Origin: Leptobrachium leishanense
Taxonomy: Eukaryota; Chordata; Amphibia; Anura; Megophryidae
Assembly: GCA_009667805.1 (NCBI GenBank)
Contig: CM019066.1
Span: forward strand, 113,884,190 to 113,948,189
DNA length: 64,000 nucleotides
Direction of reading: 5' to 3'
Below, one piece after another: positions 45,560 through 56,922 of this stretch. The notes below the pieces were generated by a model. The model did not search any database, was not told where the DNA came from, and saw only the letters and a program-made list of their open reading frames with translations. Position numbers and translations under genes: made by a program. Within the stretch, counting starts at the first letter, position 1. Each line of letters opens with the position of its first letter.

Positions 45560-46136
45560 ATAACTCTGTTTATAAGAACTCTGATTTCAGTTTGCAATCC
45601 TCTGATGAAGAACCTGTGACGTCCTCTGCCCCTGCGGCCCTGCCTGGGAGAAGGTTTATGTTTCTATTGTGCAGACAAGGGAAATTTCTGGTTACAATGC
45701 CCCAAACAACCTAAGAGATCCAAGGTGTCGGGAAACGAGCAAGCCTCGAATCCCCTGAGAGACAGGTTCTGGGTACTACTATTTTGTCTCTCGTCTCTAA
45801 TAAGAAAAAAGAGAAAAAGAAGATCTTGTGTAGTGGTTCCGGTGTCAGTTGCTTGGGAAAAAAAATCAAGCTTGACACGGAGGCACTTATTGATTTTGGG
45901 TCTGCAGGCAATTTCCTGGATTCTGGGTTTGCTGCAATTCACCAAGTACCTCTGGTTGAGAGAGAAGTGCCTCTCCTCATTGAAAGTATTGACGGCAGGA
46001 GATTACTGAGACCTCGTGTCACTCATGATACTATCCCTCTCTCGTTCTGTACTGGTGTTTTGCACAGAGAAAAAATTCAGTTTCAGATTATAGAATCTCC
46101 CACAGTAATAATTGTCCTAGGCAATCCATGATGACG
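45560..46136 (+). mobile_element. Ty3/gypsy retrotransposon fragment (gag zinc knuckle and protease)
   Basis: The plus-strand translation shows a CCHC-type knuckle (CFYCADKGNFWLQC, about 45653-45694) and a retropepsin-like segment (ALIDFGSAGNFLD with the downstream hydrophobic IIVLGNP, about 45878-46130). The catalytic D-S/T-G reads D-F-G. A stop and frame changes separate the two parts near 45755-45860. Reverse transcriptase is absent. It follows the broken ANKEF1-like exons directly. Confidence 0.75.
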
Positions 46137-46139
46137 CAG

Positions 46140-46960
46140 TTTAGTCATTAAACGCAGGTGTTGAAACTATGTTTAGCGCTTGCAATCTGGAGAGGGACAA
46201 ACATGTAGATTTGCTGGTAACCTCCACTCAAAGTCACATGTCACCACATTTTATCCTGTCTTTGTGTTGCTGGTGCTGTTTTCTGAATCTCTGATGGCGC
46301 AGATAATTTTGAGCAACAGAGAACAATGTGTACAGATGAGGTAAACCAGCAGAACCAAGCTGGGCCAGCACTCCTGTCTCCTGCGCCACTTTACCAATTA
46401 AAACTTTTTTCCTTAAAGAAGAAAAGTAGATTTTGACCATGTTGACAGAACTATAGAGAGATGAGCTGTGAGAACACCTTATCCTCGTGCCATCCAAGTA
46501 CTTGCACATCCTCAGCAGGCGCTGCCAAGCCTAGACATGCACAATACAAACACGAGGGACACACCAGGATGTATGAATACAGATTTAATTAACAGATATT
46601 GTTAGACAATATTGTTACTCACCTTCTCATTTCCCACACCGAGAGCACGTTCCGTGTTTTAAACATATTATTCAAAAAATTCAATGCACCAAGATAAAAC
46701 TGAAAAATTATGTTTTTTTCTGTTCTACAGTAGTTAAAGTTGCTCATTTCCTTAGAAAATTACAGTAATAGATTCCCCATGTCTGATTTGTTTTTTTTCT
46801 TTTTTAAAGAGCCACCCCATAGAATATTTAACCACAAAAGTTTGGTTTGGATAAGAAAATGGGAAACACTATTATTACACACTGTACATGTTTGAAATCC
46901 AAATGGAAATTTGCACTTTTGACATTTTTTCTTATCGCATTCTGCTGTGACATCACATAC
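46140..46960. repeat. Unclassified interspersed repeat, copy 2 (with empty TTAA site)
   Basis: Homologous to 31190-31776 plus 33016-33146. The single TTAA at 46734-46737 is the pre-insertion form of the site occupied at 31777-33015. A minus-strand open frame (46234-46509) has basic, helical-looking sequence but no recognised family. Part of the right end recurs at about 50800-50950. Confidence 0.75.
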
Positions 46961-46965
46961 ACATA

Positions 46966-47703
46966 AGGGGTTTTTCACTAAGCACTGAACTTGCCCCCAA
47001 ACTAGTACACCAAACGATGAATTTCACCGTAAGGTGCAATTTCATGGCAGTTCGTCTATTCATAAAGCTGTCAATTCTCCAAGTACAGGTGAATTGATGG
47101 CAAAATAAAGTGCACTTCGGCAATCTTCAGCGACAGCGAAATTGTCTAATAAGGACAATGGGTAATCTATTCTGAGAATGCTGAACTGCACCGAAGTGTC
47201 GGCGAAATGCGCCAGTTTTCTGTGATTCATTTACAGGTTTAAACAAGCGATTCCCATAGGTTTCAGTGTAAAAAAACGTAATATCATTCTTAATTTAAAA
47301 AGGAAAAAACATTTATTCTTTTCATTTTCAGCAAAAAGGCTTATTTTTTTTGGAACACCTTTTTGTATGTTTTGTATTTTTTTACGAATTTTTTTTAATT
47401 CTGTAACAGACCTTTTTATTCTTTTTTAAAGGACAATTTTTAGTATATAGACATTTAATGCATTTTTATTGATTTAAATACGTTTTTTATTTTCTTGCAG
47501 TTCGTTGGATTTTGCCAAGGCCTCTTCGGTGCTCTTCAGCGATGTTCTCCAATTTTTTCATGAGGCTTCAGCAAATCATTCTTCAGCGGTCTATGGTGAC
47601 CATTCGGTGAATAGTGAATTTACCGTAATTTCGGCGAAATGGAATCGCCGAAGTGCACCAAAGTGAGGAGCACCAAAATTTCATTGCTTAGTGAAAAACC
47701 CCT
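46966..47703. mobile_element. AGGGGTTTTTCACTAAG-ended MITE (738 bp)
   Basis: The ends AGGGGTTTTTCACTAAGCA and TGCTTAGTGAAAAACCCCT are inverted, with ATA duplications at 46963-46965 and 47704-47706. The internal modules (GTAATCTATTCTGAGAA, GATTCCCATAGGTTTCA, A/T core, GGTGACCATTCGG) are shared with family A, so the two are sister families with different termini. Confidence 0.8.
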
Positions 47704-47706
47704 ATA

Positions 47707-47900
47707 GTAATGGCATTTTTAATCGCCGGAGTCCACTGAAAAGATTGATATCTAATTTGTCTGGGTCCTACAATAAAACATAACTTCAAATAGTGTAAAA
47801 ATGATGATCGCCAAATGGTGAAAATGAGCTCAGCACACAGGGATGAAATGGCTCAGTAACAAAAGGGTTAAATAAAATAGGAATAATACATCACAGTCAA
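47707..47900. repeat. Tail of a GGGTTAA-ended repeat
   Basis: GAGCTCAGCACACAGG, GAAATGGCTCAG and GGGTTAAAT near 47826-47872 match the ends at 29255-29289 and 58740-58800. It may be the continuation of the repeat interrupted by the MITE at 46966. Confidence 0.5.
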
Positions 47901-49053
47901 ATCATAGAAACATAGAAAAATGTCGGCAGATAAGAACCTTTCGGCCCATCTAGTCTGCCCAATTACATGGATACTTTACCTGGATTTATCTTTTGTTTAG
48001 GATAGCCTTATGCCTATCCCATGCCTGCTTAAATTCAATTACTGTTTTGGCCTCTACCACTTCAACTGGAAGACTGTTCCATGTATCCACCACCCTCTCA
48101 GTAAAATAATGCTTTCTGATGTTACTTTTAAACCTTTGCCCCTCTAATCTAAGACTATGTCCTCTTGTTTTGCTATTTTGTTTCCTTTTAAATATACTCC
48201 CTTCCTCTACCTTGTGGATTCCCTTTACGTATGTAAATGTTACGATCATATCTCCTCTGTCTCGTCTTTTTTCCAAGCTGTACATGTTAAGATCATTAAG
48301 CCTTTCCTGGTAACTTTTCTCCTTCAAGCCGTACACCATTTTAGTAGCCCTTCTCTGAACTCTCTCTAAGATGTCTATATCCTTCTGGAGATACGGTCTC
48401 CAGTACTGCACACAGTACTCCAAGTGAGGTCTCACCAGTGCTCTGTACAGTGGCATGAGCACTTCCCTTTTCCTACTGCTAATACCTCTCCCTACACAAC
48501 CAAGCATTCTGCCAGCATTTCCTGCTGCTCTATTACATTGACTACTTACCTTTAGATCCTCTGAAATAATAACCCCTAAATCCCTTTCCTCAGATGTTGA
48601 GGTTAGGACTGTATCAAATATTCTATATTCAGCCCTTGGGTTTTTACGTACCAGGTGCATTATCTTGCACTTATCCACGTTAAAACTCAATTGCCACAGC
48701 TCCGACCATTTTTTTAGTTTACCTAAATCATTTGTCATTTGGCTGATCCCTCCAGGAACGTCAACCCTGTTGCAAATCTTTGTGTCATCAGCAAAAAGAC
48801 ATACTTTTCCATTAATACCTTCTGCAATATCACTAATAAAAATATTAAAGAGAATGGGTCCAAGTACTGACCGCCGAGGTACCCCACTGGTAACAAGACC
48901 TTGCGCCGAATAAACTCCATTTACCACAACCCTCTGTTGCCTGTCAGTCAGCCACTGCCTAATCCATTCAACAATATTGGAATCCAAGCTCAAAGATTGC
49001 AATTTATTGATAAGCCTTCTATGCGGAACAGTATCAAAAGCCTTACTGAAATC
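47901..49053 (-). mobile_element. CR1-like LINE, 5'-truncated, with open reverse-transcriptase frame
   Basis: The minus-strand frame is open from about 49050 to 47986 (338 residues from the first ATG at 49002). It shows palm motif A (FSKAFDTVP just upstream of the ATG), motif B as SGVPRRSVLGPILFN (family consensus GVPQGSVLGP, so Q and G are replaced by Arg) and motif C FADDTK. The thumb and C-terminal region (RPHLEYCVQYW, VDTWNSLP) is complete to the stop. The 3' end reads GGGCCGAAAGG... inward to ATGTTTCTATGAT at 47901. Truncation at the 5' side is typical of LINE insertion, and the lack of stops suggests a young copy. Confidence 0.88.
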
Positions 49054-49754
49054 GTCAAATCCTCCCCCCTCCCTGAGTGATGGACTTGCAGCAAGGCAGG
49101 GGGAGGCTCTGTTTATCTGGCTGTGAGTGGGATGGGTGGGTCCAGCATATTCCTATGTGAGCTGCTGGCAGCCTCTGCGCTCCATTTCATCTTCCTCCCG
49201 GGGCCTTTTCAGCATAGTGCAGCATATGGAAGTATTATCCCACACGCTGCCGATCAAATGGAGGACCCTGTGCCTGACATTCAGCACAACAGCTTTCCCA
49301 CTGGAGAAGTAGTCCGGGAAAGAAGTTCCTGTGTGTTCCCCCTGCACTCGACCCCTGAAACCTGCACATATAGTTTCAGAGGAACTCTGCCCATGGGAAG
49401 GTCAGAAGGGCTGCCAGTAAGCTTGACATGCATGCACCTGATGCATGTACAGCCCCTATTCTAGGGAAGTGGCTTCCACCATGTCAATATTGACACTGGC
49501 AAAGTACCATTGTCTGCAGCAGTGTTTCCCTGCCTTACCTGTCTGCAGGGAGCACTAACAGGCCAGGTTTGCAAGACATCTGAAGTACAGTCCCATTATG
49601 ATTTTGGTGAAATTGTCTTTCTTGCTGTGGGGTAATGGCACTTTCTTGGGGAGGGGGCATAGCGACAATTGTCGGGTCACAAATTTTACACATCTGAACC
49701 ACTGGTGCTGGTATAATCTGTGTGTGAACTATGAACATATTATTATATTGATTA
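49054..49754. other. Unassigned sequence
   Basis: It includes a GC-richer stretch and an open frame at 49123-49464 (113 codons) without recognisable domains, repeats or codon evidence. It may be repeat-derived. Nothing is called. Confidence 0.35.
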
Positions 49755-49758
49755 TTAA

Positions 49759-50375
49759 AGGGACACGTTACGCAACCTGACAATTTTATATTATTAAATT
49801 GTTCCGGCTGCTTGGAGTGCCCCCCCCTTCAGTCCCATTCTGTAGACATGGCTGTGTGAAGCGGAGGAATTTCCTCTGCCCACCCAACCATCACCAGACA
49901 GACAGAATTTAACCAGTTTAGTCACCAATGATGCCGACACACACCATCCTCTCTTGGAATGCTCTCATCAGTGAGCAATTTGAGAAATGGCAGCCGATGA
50001 TTCAGGCGATGCAGATCCTTTGTACAGAAGTAGGCAAGTTCACAATTTGCATTGCTGCCATGGTCTCCAGGGACTCAAACATCCAACATCCAGGCACTCC
50101 TGCAGTCACCCCCATACCTCCACCGTGGATCCTGCTGATCCACCATGATGGCGTCTTTGCGGTTGCCCAGGAGTTCAGGTGGACATCATCTTGGCATACA
50201 ACAAATCCCATCTGACCCCAATGACGCCCAGCAATGATGCATATGCGCCCTCATCCTCAGCATGTCCTCCTGAATTGATACTAACTGCATCCAGTACTGA
50301 CTTAACCACTTCATCTCCCACAACTGGGCTCCCAGGGGAAAAAAAGGGAGTATAAAACTTTAATAAAGCGTCCCT
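49759..50375. mobile_element. TTAA-target MITE with AGGGAC ends (617 bp)
   Basis: TTAA flanks both sides (49755-49758 and 50376-50379). The ends AGGGACACGTTACG and CGTCCCT are inverted (AGGGAC core). Such ends with TTAA targets are known from Kolobok/T2-type elements of frogs. The interior, including open frame 49928-50215, has no transposase. Confidence 0.7.
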
Positions 50376-50379
50376 TTAA

Positions 50380-53030
50380 ATTTACATGTTATTAATATAA
50401 GATTTTCCCGTAGGCAGATACTGTTATGATTATGAAGTATCCATATTACCACACATCCCAAAAGCACTCATTCATTCTGCTAAGCAGTTTAGTTCACCTC
50501 ACAATATATTCTTTGCATTTTTTTTCTGAAATGTTAGAATGCAGTTCAAAAACTTATTTTAATAGCCATGTAAAGTATTACCAAATCTAAATGGACAACC
50601 TAAAGCAAGTGTGCGTATATATATATATATATAGCAATTCAAACAACTGCATCCCAGAGCTCCTGTGCTACATTCCCCATATGCAGCAAGGAATTCTGGG
50701 TAGGACATGCAAATGACAATTGTCTCACTTCTGTGCATCCTGGGTCTGTTTTTACACAGAACCCTTAAATCCATGCCATGCCATACTAGATGGCTTTTTT
50801 CAGAAAAATGCAGTAACAGGTTCCAATTTAAAAAAAATTAACAAGAATCCCCTATAGAATATATAACCACAAAGGTTTGGATGATAAAATGTAAAAAAAA
50901 AATTGTTATACTCTGTAAATGATTGAAATCTGAATGGAAATTTACTCACACAATTTCTGCCTGGTCAGATATACCTGGATCTCCACTATTAACCTAAATA
51001 TGTTTTCAGTTTATTAAATTCCAAAAAAAGCCCACCAAGATCTTCAGCTCCAGGCCCATCAAGATCTTAATCCGGCCCTGCATTTCAGCCCTCTAAGGAG
51101 TCATTATTAACATTAAAAATAGATTGAGGTTTCGGCTTCTTAGAGGGCTGAAACGTCGGTCTATTTTTAATGATTTTGAAATAAATATTTGTTTTATATA
51201 CACGTGTGCGGCCTTTTTCGATGCTGGATATATATATATCTATATCAAGTGATGAAATATGCCAATAAATAATTCCAAGTACAGTTAATTAAAAAAATGC
51301 ATCTGGATATTTGAAGACTAAAAATACATAAACATAGTTTCTACACAAGTAATTTGAATGATTTTCAAAAATTAAAGAAGACATGTTAGAAAATTCCTAC
51401 CATTAAAAGTAAAAGTCAGCGTGTTACAAGGAAGCTTCTGTATATCTTCATTTGCCCAAGTCTGCTTTAGTAGTGAGACAAGTTTAAAAAAATCCAGTTT
51501 CCCTAACCCTCCTCAACCCCCCCCCCCACACACACAAAACGAAACCGATGCTTTCTTCTCTTACTTTAAATTCACAAGTCGGTCTCAAACCTAACAGAGA
51601 TTATTATCATTTGGGGAGTTATTCACTGAACAGTGAATTGCCTGAGAGTTGTCATCCAACAGAACAGCGGAATTAAGAAATTAAAACGCAAAGGCAAGTC
51701 ATGTGGTTATTTATTTTATTCCCCTGTTTTTAATGTAATGATCACAGGTCACTTGATGTCTCGCCACAGTGTGCAGTTAAGTGAATAAGCCCCTCGCTTA
51801 TTCTATTGCTAACAGAGCTACCACCAGGAGCTTTAAGAAAACAAACAGCAAGTGAAAGAATTTCAAAAATGTCAAAATACGCTGGACAAAGTAAATGAGT
51901 GTTCAAACCTTCAATTACAAAACTATATCCCATATCCTCACTGTGTGCGATACTGTGTGTTCTATGTGTATTCCATTCCAAAAGTCAATTCACTCAAGTA
52001 AGAAATGAATACATTACAGCATTTGCTTTGATACAAACATTTTTCTTCTACAGAAGAAAATTATGCAAGATTCCTGTACTGCTACTAGTAACAGGTGCAG
52101 TTTAAACACATAATATTACTTACGCTTTATGATTAGCTCTTTCCTGCCGTGATCTTTACTTCTCCACAAAATTCATTTTTAAAAAATGTCCATAAATGAG
52201 ATCTGTGCTCCTTAGATCCGATTCAACATTATATATCCAGTACGACAACCCTTATGGAAAGCAAAAGTCCAAACGGTGAGTGGAAATGCATTGGTGACTT
52301 CAGATACAGTGGTCTGAGTACCCCCTGAAATCCCCAGCCTCTGGTATGTGAGAATGAGTCTGCTGGCTCAGGGCATTGTCTGTCAAACCAAGCAAAGCCT
52401 ATTCAGTTACCGTGGCGTTCTCATGTGGAATCAAGCAAACAAAAGTCTTCTCTTCACTTTTCCTGAACGCATTTGTCCTTTAGAGACTTGGGTCAGTACA
52501 ACGAAATTTCAACCGTACAGTACACCAATCCCACGTCATGGTCCATGGCAATTTTAAAAATTAACCGACTTGGTATATTGTATGTTAAAAATTAACTTAC
52601 CTAATGCCTCGATGTGGGCCAGTAGAAGCTTACGTTACACCAAATACCCAAATAAATGCATTTGTTTGCGGCTGCAAATAATAATTTCTATATATTGTAC
52701 TAAGATGATCAATTGGTCAGTGAGTATATTTTTTAAACGTTTGCAAATTCCAGTACTTTGAGTGAAAAAATATTCAGTGGTGTGCACCTGGTGGAAAGTT
52801 TCAGGACACTGTGGAGAATGCCCTCGAAGGTCAAAATAAATTATTTATACATAAGCTCAGTACCTGTAAAGGATTAGGATCTGTGCAATGTTGTACTGTC
52901 CTAATGAGTTTATTACACATTGGCATAGAACGTAACAATCCACCATGATCACAAAAGTTTGTCTTTTTTAGACTAATAAAAAAATATGAATAAGCGAAAT
53001 GTAGAAGAAGGTGCAGTGTAGAATGATTAC
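50380..53030. other. Unassigned sequence with microsatellites and a foldback
   Basis: Contents: (TA)n at about 50615-50633; a fragment of the 46140 repeat at 50800-50950; a foldback at 51112-51171 with arms TTAAAAATAGA and TCTATTTTTAA plus inner GGTTTCGGC and GCTGAAAC; a C-run at 51519-51528. No gene is supported anywhere in this 2.6 kb. Confidence 0.45.
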
Positions 53031-53033
53031 TAA

Positions 53034-53213
53034 CAGGGTTATTCAGAGAGCGTGAAAAGCAGGAGAATGACTGGAGAATGAAAAATTCTAGGTAAAAATA
53101 GCCGATTTGGAAAGTGAGATGAAAGGGAGAATTTTTCTGGTTTGGCTATTTTGACCTAGAATTTTTCATTCTCCAGTCATTCTCCTGCTTTTCACGCTCT
53201 CTGAATAACCCTG
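53034..53213. mobile_element. Foldback MITE, intact copy (180 bp)
   Basis: CAGGGTTATTCAGAGAGCGT and the inverse ACGCTCTCTGAATAACCCTG are the outermost parts of a palindrome of roughly 70-bp arms containing GAAAAGCAGGAGAATGACTG. The 3-bp duplication TAA flanks it (53031-53033 and 53214-53216). Same termini as family A but a different interior. Confidence 0.85.
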
Positions 53214-53216
53214 TAA

Positions 53217-53765
53217 ATCAGAAGGGATAAAAGAAAAATTAAAAGAGAATGAATTCAAATATAACCAGGAATGTAACGTTATATGAATATTATTACACCG
53301 GTTTTCTCGTTAGTATAAATCCATTCATAGAATAATTATAAATATCAGGAAATCTGAATTTCCCCAACTTACTCCTTAGGTCTGTTCAGAACAAGATACA
53401 ATATTTCCATTTGGACCTAATGACAAGCACTGACAGTGTGCTCAGGAATTGACAGATTGGGAGGAACCATAACCATGTGGCGATGGACAGGGTTATGAAG
53501 GCCCTTTCTGACTTTGTGATGGCTAAAATTTATGTGGCAAAGTGGGATGCCAATTTACTTCAATAGGTATCCAGTGGAAAAGGGCAAAATTAGACGATTT
53601 CATGGATTTGGGACAACTCCTTTATTCATGGTGATTGAATTTAGGATCTAGTCACTTTGTAATCTTATGTATTAATATTTTTGAGATATTTTTATTTTGT
53701 TTTGGAATGCTCAATGTTCAAGTCAAAAAGAACACAATTTCAACTTTTAGACTCTCAATAAAAAC
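53217..53765. other. Unassigned sequence
   Basis: No feature is supported in this stretch. Confidence 0.35.
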
Positions 53766-53768
53766 CTA

Positions 53769-53898
53769 GGGCTGTATTACAATGTTGTTGCTAACTTAAC
53801 CAGAGCTGTTGTAAACTGAAAACCTCCATAGGCTATAATGGCTCTGGGAAGTTTACAACAGCTCTGGTTAAGTTAGCACCAGCTTTGTAATATGGCCC
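53769..53898. mobile_element. Short GGGC-ended foldback MITE (130 bp)
   Basis: The ends GGGCTGTATTAC and GTAATATGGCCC, with subterminal CTTAACCAGAGCTGTTGTAA and its inverse, form a near-complete hairpin around ACCTCCATAGGCTATAATGG. The flanks are CTA and ATA. The same hairpin sits inside the hAT copies at about 19902 and 43350. Confidence 0.75.
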
Positions 53899-54003
53899 AT
53901 AGAATGCCTGTCATTCACGTAACTGCTATGCAAAGTATTGCTATGAGATAAACAATATCACTGCTCACTGCATCGCATACAAAAATAATCAGCATAAAAG
54001 ACC

Positions 54004-54290
54004 GAGGGCCCTATTACATTCTTCGTGTTAACGTTAGCTCTCACCTGTGTGAGTGCTATCGTTAGCCCTAGTGGCCCTAGTGCGGGCACACCATATTACA
54101 ATCCAAACGTTAACGGGTTAGAAAACCCTTTAGCGATTGGTATCTTGCGCTTTTCCACGTGAACAGCGGCTCCATCTACTTCTTCTTGCCGACGGGAGCA
54201 GAAAGAGACTGGAGGAAAAGTCCCCCAGTCTCCCTCTGCGGATCACTACGCCGACCTGCCAGATCTCGTGACCGGCAGAGCAGAAACTCA
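54004..54290. mobile_element. GGGCCC-ended MITE, left half
   Basis: GGGCCCTATTACATTCTTCG is followed by GTTAACG motifs and then the block CTTGCCGACGGGAGCAGA ... GTCTCCCTCTGCG. That block recurs at 61430-61490. The right end is replaced by telomere-like minisatellite. Confidence 0.6.
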
Positions 54291-54785
54291 ATAACTGTAA
54301 CCCTAAGCCTTACTGTAACCCTTGACAAAAAAAAAACAGAAACTGTAACCTTAATCAAAAAAATAAGCATAAACTATTAAACTAACTGTAACCATAATCC
54401 AGCCCAATCATAAACCAAGCAGAAAATAATGAAAAAAGCAGAAACTCTAACCTTAAATGTAACACTAACAGTAACCCTAATGAAAAACTATGCAGAAACT
54501 GGAACCCTAATCATAACCCAATTAAAAAAATAAGCAGAAACTCTAACCGTCACTGTCTGTATTTCTAATTCTAATAAAAAGGCAAACAGAAACCATAACT
54601 CTAGCCCTAACTGTAACCCTGTCCTGACTGATAACTCTAGCCTAATCAAGAAACAACCCGAAAATATATCCCTAACTTTAACCTTATTCCTAATATAAAA
54701 ACAAGCAGAAACTCTACCCCACCCTTACTTTAACTTTATCAATAAACCTAATAAAGAACAAGCAGAAACTGTATCCTAACTCTTA
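54291..54785 (-). repeat. Telomere-like degenerate minisatellite, segment 1
   Basis: AACTGTAACCCTAA-type units alternate with AAGCAGAAACTGT-type units, the complement of the array at 8030-8540. A family A element is inserted directly after it at 54786. Confidence 0.75.
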
Positions 54786-55693
54786 CAGGGTTATCCAAAG
54801 AGATTCGAAAAGTCACCGCACGTTCGGTGACTTTTCGTTCTCTTCAATTCGGTTCCTTCTGCCGATCCCATTTCGGTGACCCTGCGGTGTATTCAGCAAA
54901 CATCACAGGGTCCCCGAATTGCAGGGAAAGGCTGCCACAAACCTGACGAAAACTAACCGCAAAACTCACCGAATGCACGCAGAAAAGCCTCAAAAACATC
55001 TGGATTAACCTGCGAAAACCACGGAAAAAGCCCGAGCAGGAGCCGATTGCAGCCGAAGCAGCCGACACCGCAAACGAGGGAGGTGAATAAATTAGCAAAA
55101 ACATTTGTATGAATCTGTGAAAATGAAACGCTATTTGCAAAGAAACTACTGAGCGAAAATGTCTGAAATTTGCACATGAGGTCCAGGGAATGATAATAAA
55201 AAGGGCTGTTACAGAAAAAATAAGTAAACTTAGAAAAAATAAAAAAAAATGGGACTTTTAAAAAAAATAAAAAAAAATAAGAAAAATGCTTAAAGTATCC
55301 TAAAAAATCTATAAATAAAGAGACTTTTTGTTGCAGAATTTTATAATGAAAGGTTTATTAGATATTGAATTAAAACGGGAATATTTTTAACATTGAAGCC
55401 TATGGGATTCTCCTGAATAAATTTGCTGAATTAAACCACCGAATGGCAGGGCATTTCGGGAACCTTTCACTGCTGGTTTTCGTTCTCTGAATAGCCGAAG
55501 CAGTGTTTTTTCATGGGGATTTCACTGCCCTCGAATAGGCATCGAACAGGCACCGTATGTTCAGGCAATTCGCCAGGATTTGGCGAATTGCCTGCTCTCT
55601 GGATAGCCGAATGGCCAAGAAAGGTAACCGAACGCTGATTTTCAGCATTCGGCTACCTTTCTCAAGCAATTCGGGTCTCTTTGGATAACCCTG
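54786..55693 (+). mobile_element. Family A hairpin-rich MITE, complete copy 4 (908 bp)
   Basis: The ends are CAGGGTTATCCAAAGAGATT and CTCTTTGGATAACCCTG, in the same orientation as copy 1. It splits the minisatellite. The flanks are TTA left and TAT right, so a TA or a mutated 3-bp duplication. Confidence 0.8.
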
Positions 55694-55850
55694 TATGTCT
55701 AACCCTAATTGTAACCCTAATCAAAAACAAGCAGAAACTGTAACCTTAACTGTAACCCTAATCCTAATCAAAAACAATTATGAAATATATGCCTAACTGT
55801 AACCCTGACCAAAAAGCCAAAAATGTAACCCTAACTAAATCACTGATAAC
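55694..55850 (-). repeat. Telomere-like degenerate minisatellite, segment 2
   Basis: It continues the same unit types (TAACCCTAATTGTAACCC, AAGCAGAAACTGTAACC) to the right of the family A insertion. Confidence 0.75.
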
Positions 55851-55867
55851 AACATTCTAATAAAATG

Positions 55868-56922
55868 TGATTGGTTGACACAAGAAAATGTGCCGCAGCA
55901 ACTAAAGAAAGTGAACAAAGCCCCAGGCCTGATTGAATTCACCCACGAGTACTGAGGGAGCTAAGTGTGGAAATATGTAAACCTCTGTTTTTAATGTTTC
56001 AAGACTCTTTTCTTTCAGGAATCGTACCAGAGGATTATAGAAAAGCTGACGTGGTCCCTATATAAAGAAAATGTTCAAAATGTCTGCCTAGGAATTACAT
56101 GTGAGCTTAAAATCTGTGGCTGGGGAAAGTATTTGAGGGGTTACTAAAGGATAATATTCAGAAATTCATTGGTATGTAAAATGGCATCGATCTATGAAAT
56201 ACAGATCATGTCAGACTAACCGAATTGCATTCTATGAAGAAGTATGCAGAAGTATAGATCACTGGGTCGCAGTGGATGCAATTTACTTGGATTTTGCCAA
56301 AGCCTTCGACACAGTTCCACACAAGGGGTTACTATTCAAATTAAGAAAAATTGGTCTAGATGAAAATTCTTGTTCTTGGGTAGAGCACTGACTAAAAGAT
56401 AGAGTACAGAGACTGATCATAAATGATAAATTTCCAAGATAGACACCAGAGGTAAGTGGTGTCCTCAGGGGTCTGTTATAGGACCACTTATATTTAATCT
56501 CTTTATAAATTATCTTGTAATAGGGATCAAATGTCATGTGTCAGTGTTTGCAGATGACACAAAACTAGGAAAAGTAATACAATGTGAGCAGGATATTTCT
56601 TCACTGCAGAGGGATTTAGATAGATTGGGGGACTTGGCACTTAAATGGCAGATGAAATTTAATGTAGATAAATGCAAGGTTAAATAAGCAATAATGCCCA
56701 ATGTCAAACAGCAGTCGCCGAGGACAGCAAGGTATTGGCATGCATTATAAGGGGAATTCACTCTCAGGATGAAAACATAATTTTGCCTCTCTATATATAT
56801 ATGTTAAGACCACACCTTGAATATGCTGTGCAATTTTGGGCACCTGTTTTTTAAAAAAGATAACTAAATTATTAAGGGGAATGGAAGATTTAATTATGTG
56901 GAAAGGCTAACATGCTTAAACC
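55868..56922 (+). mobile_element. CR1-like LINE, decayed, left part
   Basis: Plus-strand remnants include LDFAKAFDTVPHKG (motif A), SGVLRG near 56458 (motif B region), VFADDTKLGK (motif C) and ALKWQMKFNVDKCKV. Several stops and frameshifts are present. The element continues after a hAT insertion, at 57847. It lies inside the telomere-like array region. Confidence 0.8.

Noticed and set aside
46234..46509. 91-codon minus-strand frame in the second copy of the 31190/46140 repeat as a gene
   Set aside because: The homologous frame in copy 1 is broken and no family is recognised; treated as part of a repeat.
49123..49464. 113-codon frame beginning MSGMGGSSIF
   Set aside because: No recognisable motif, no splice or promoter context, and it is flanked by repeats.
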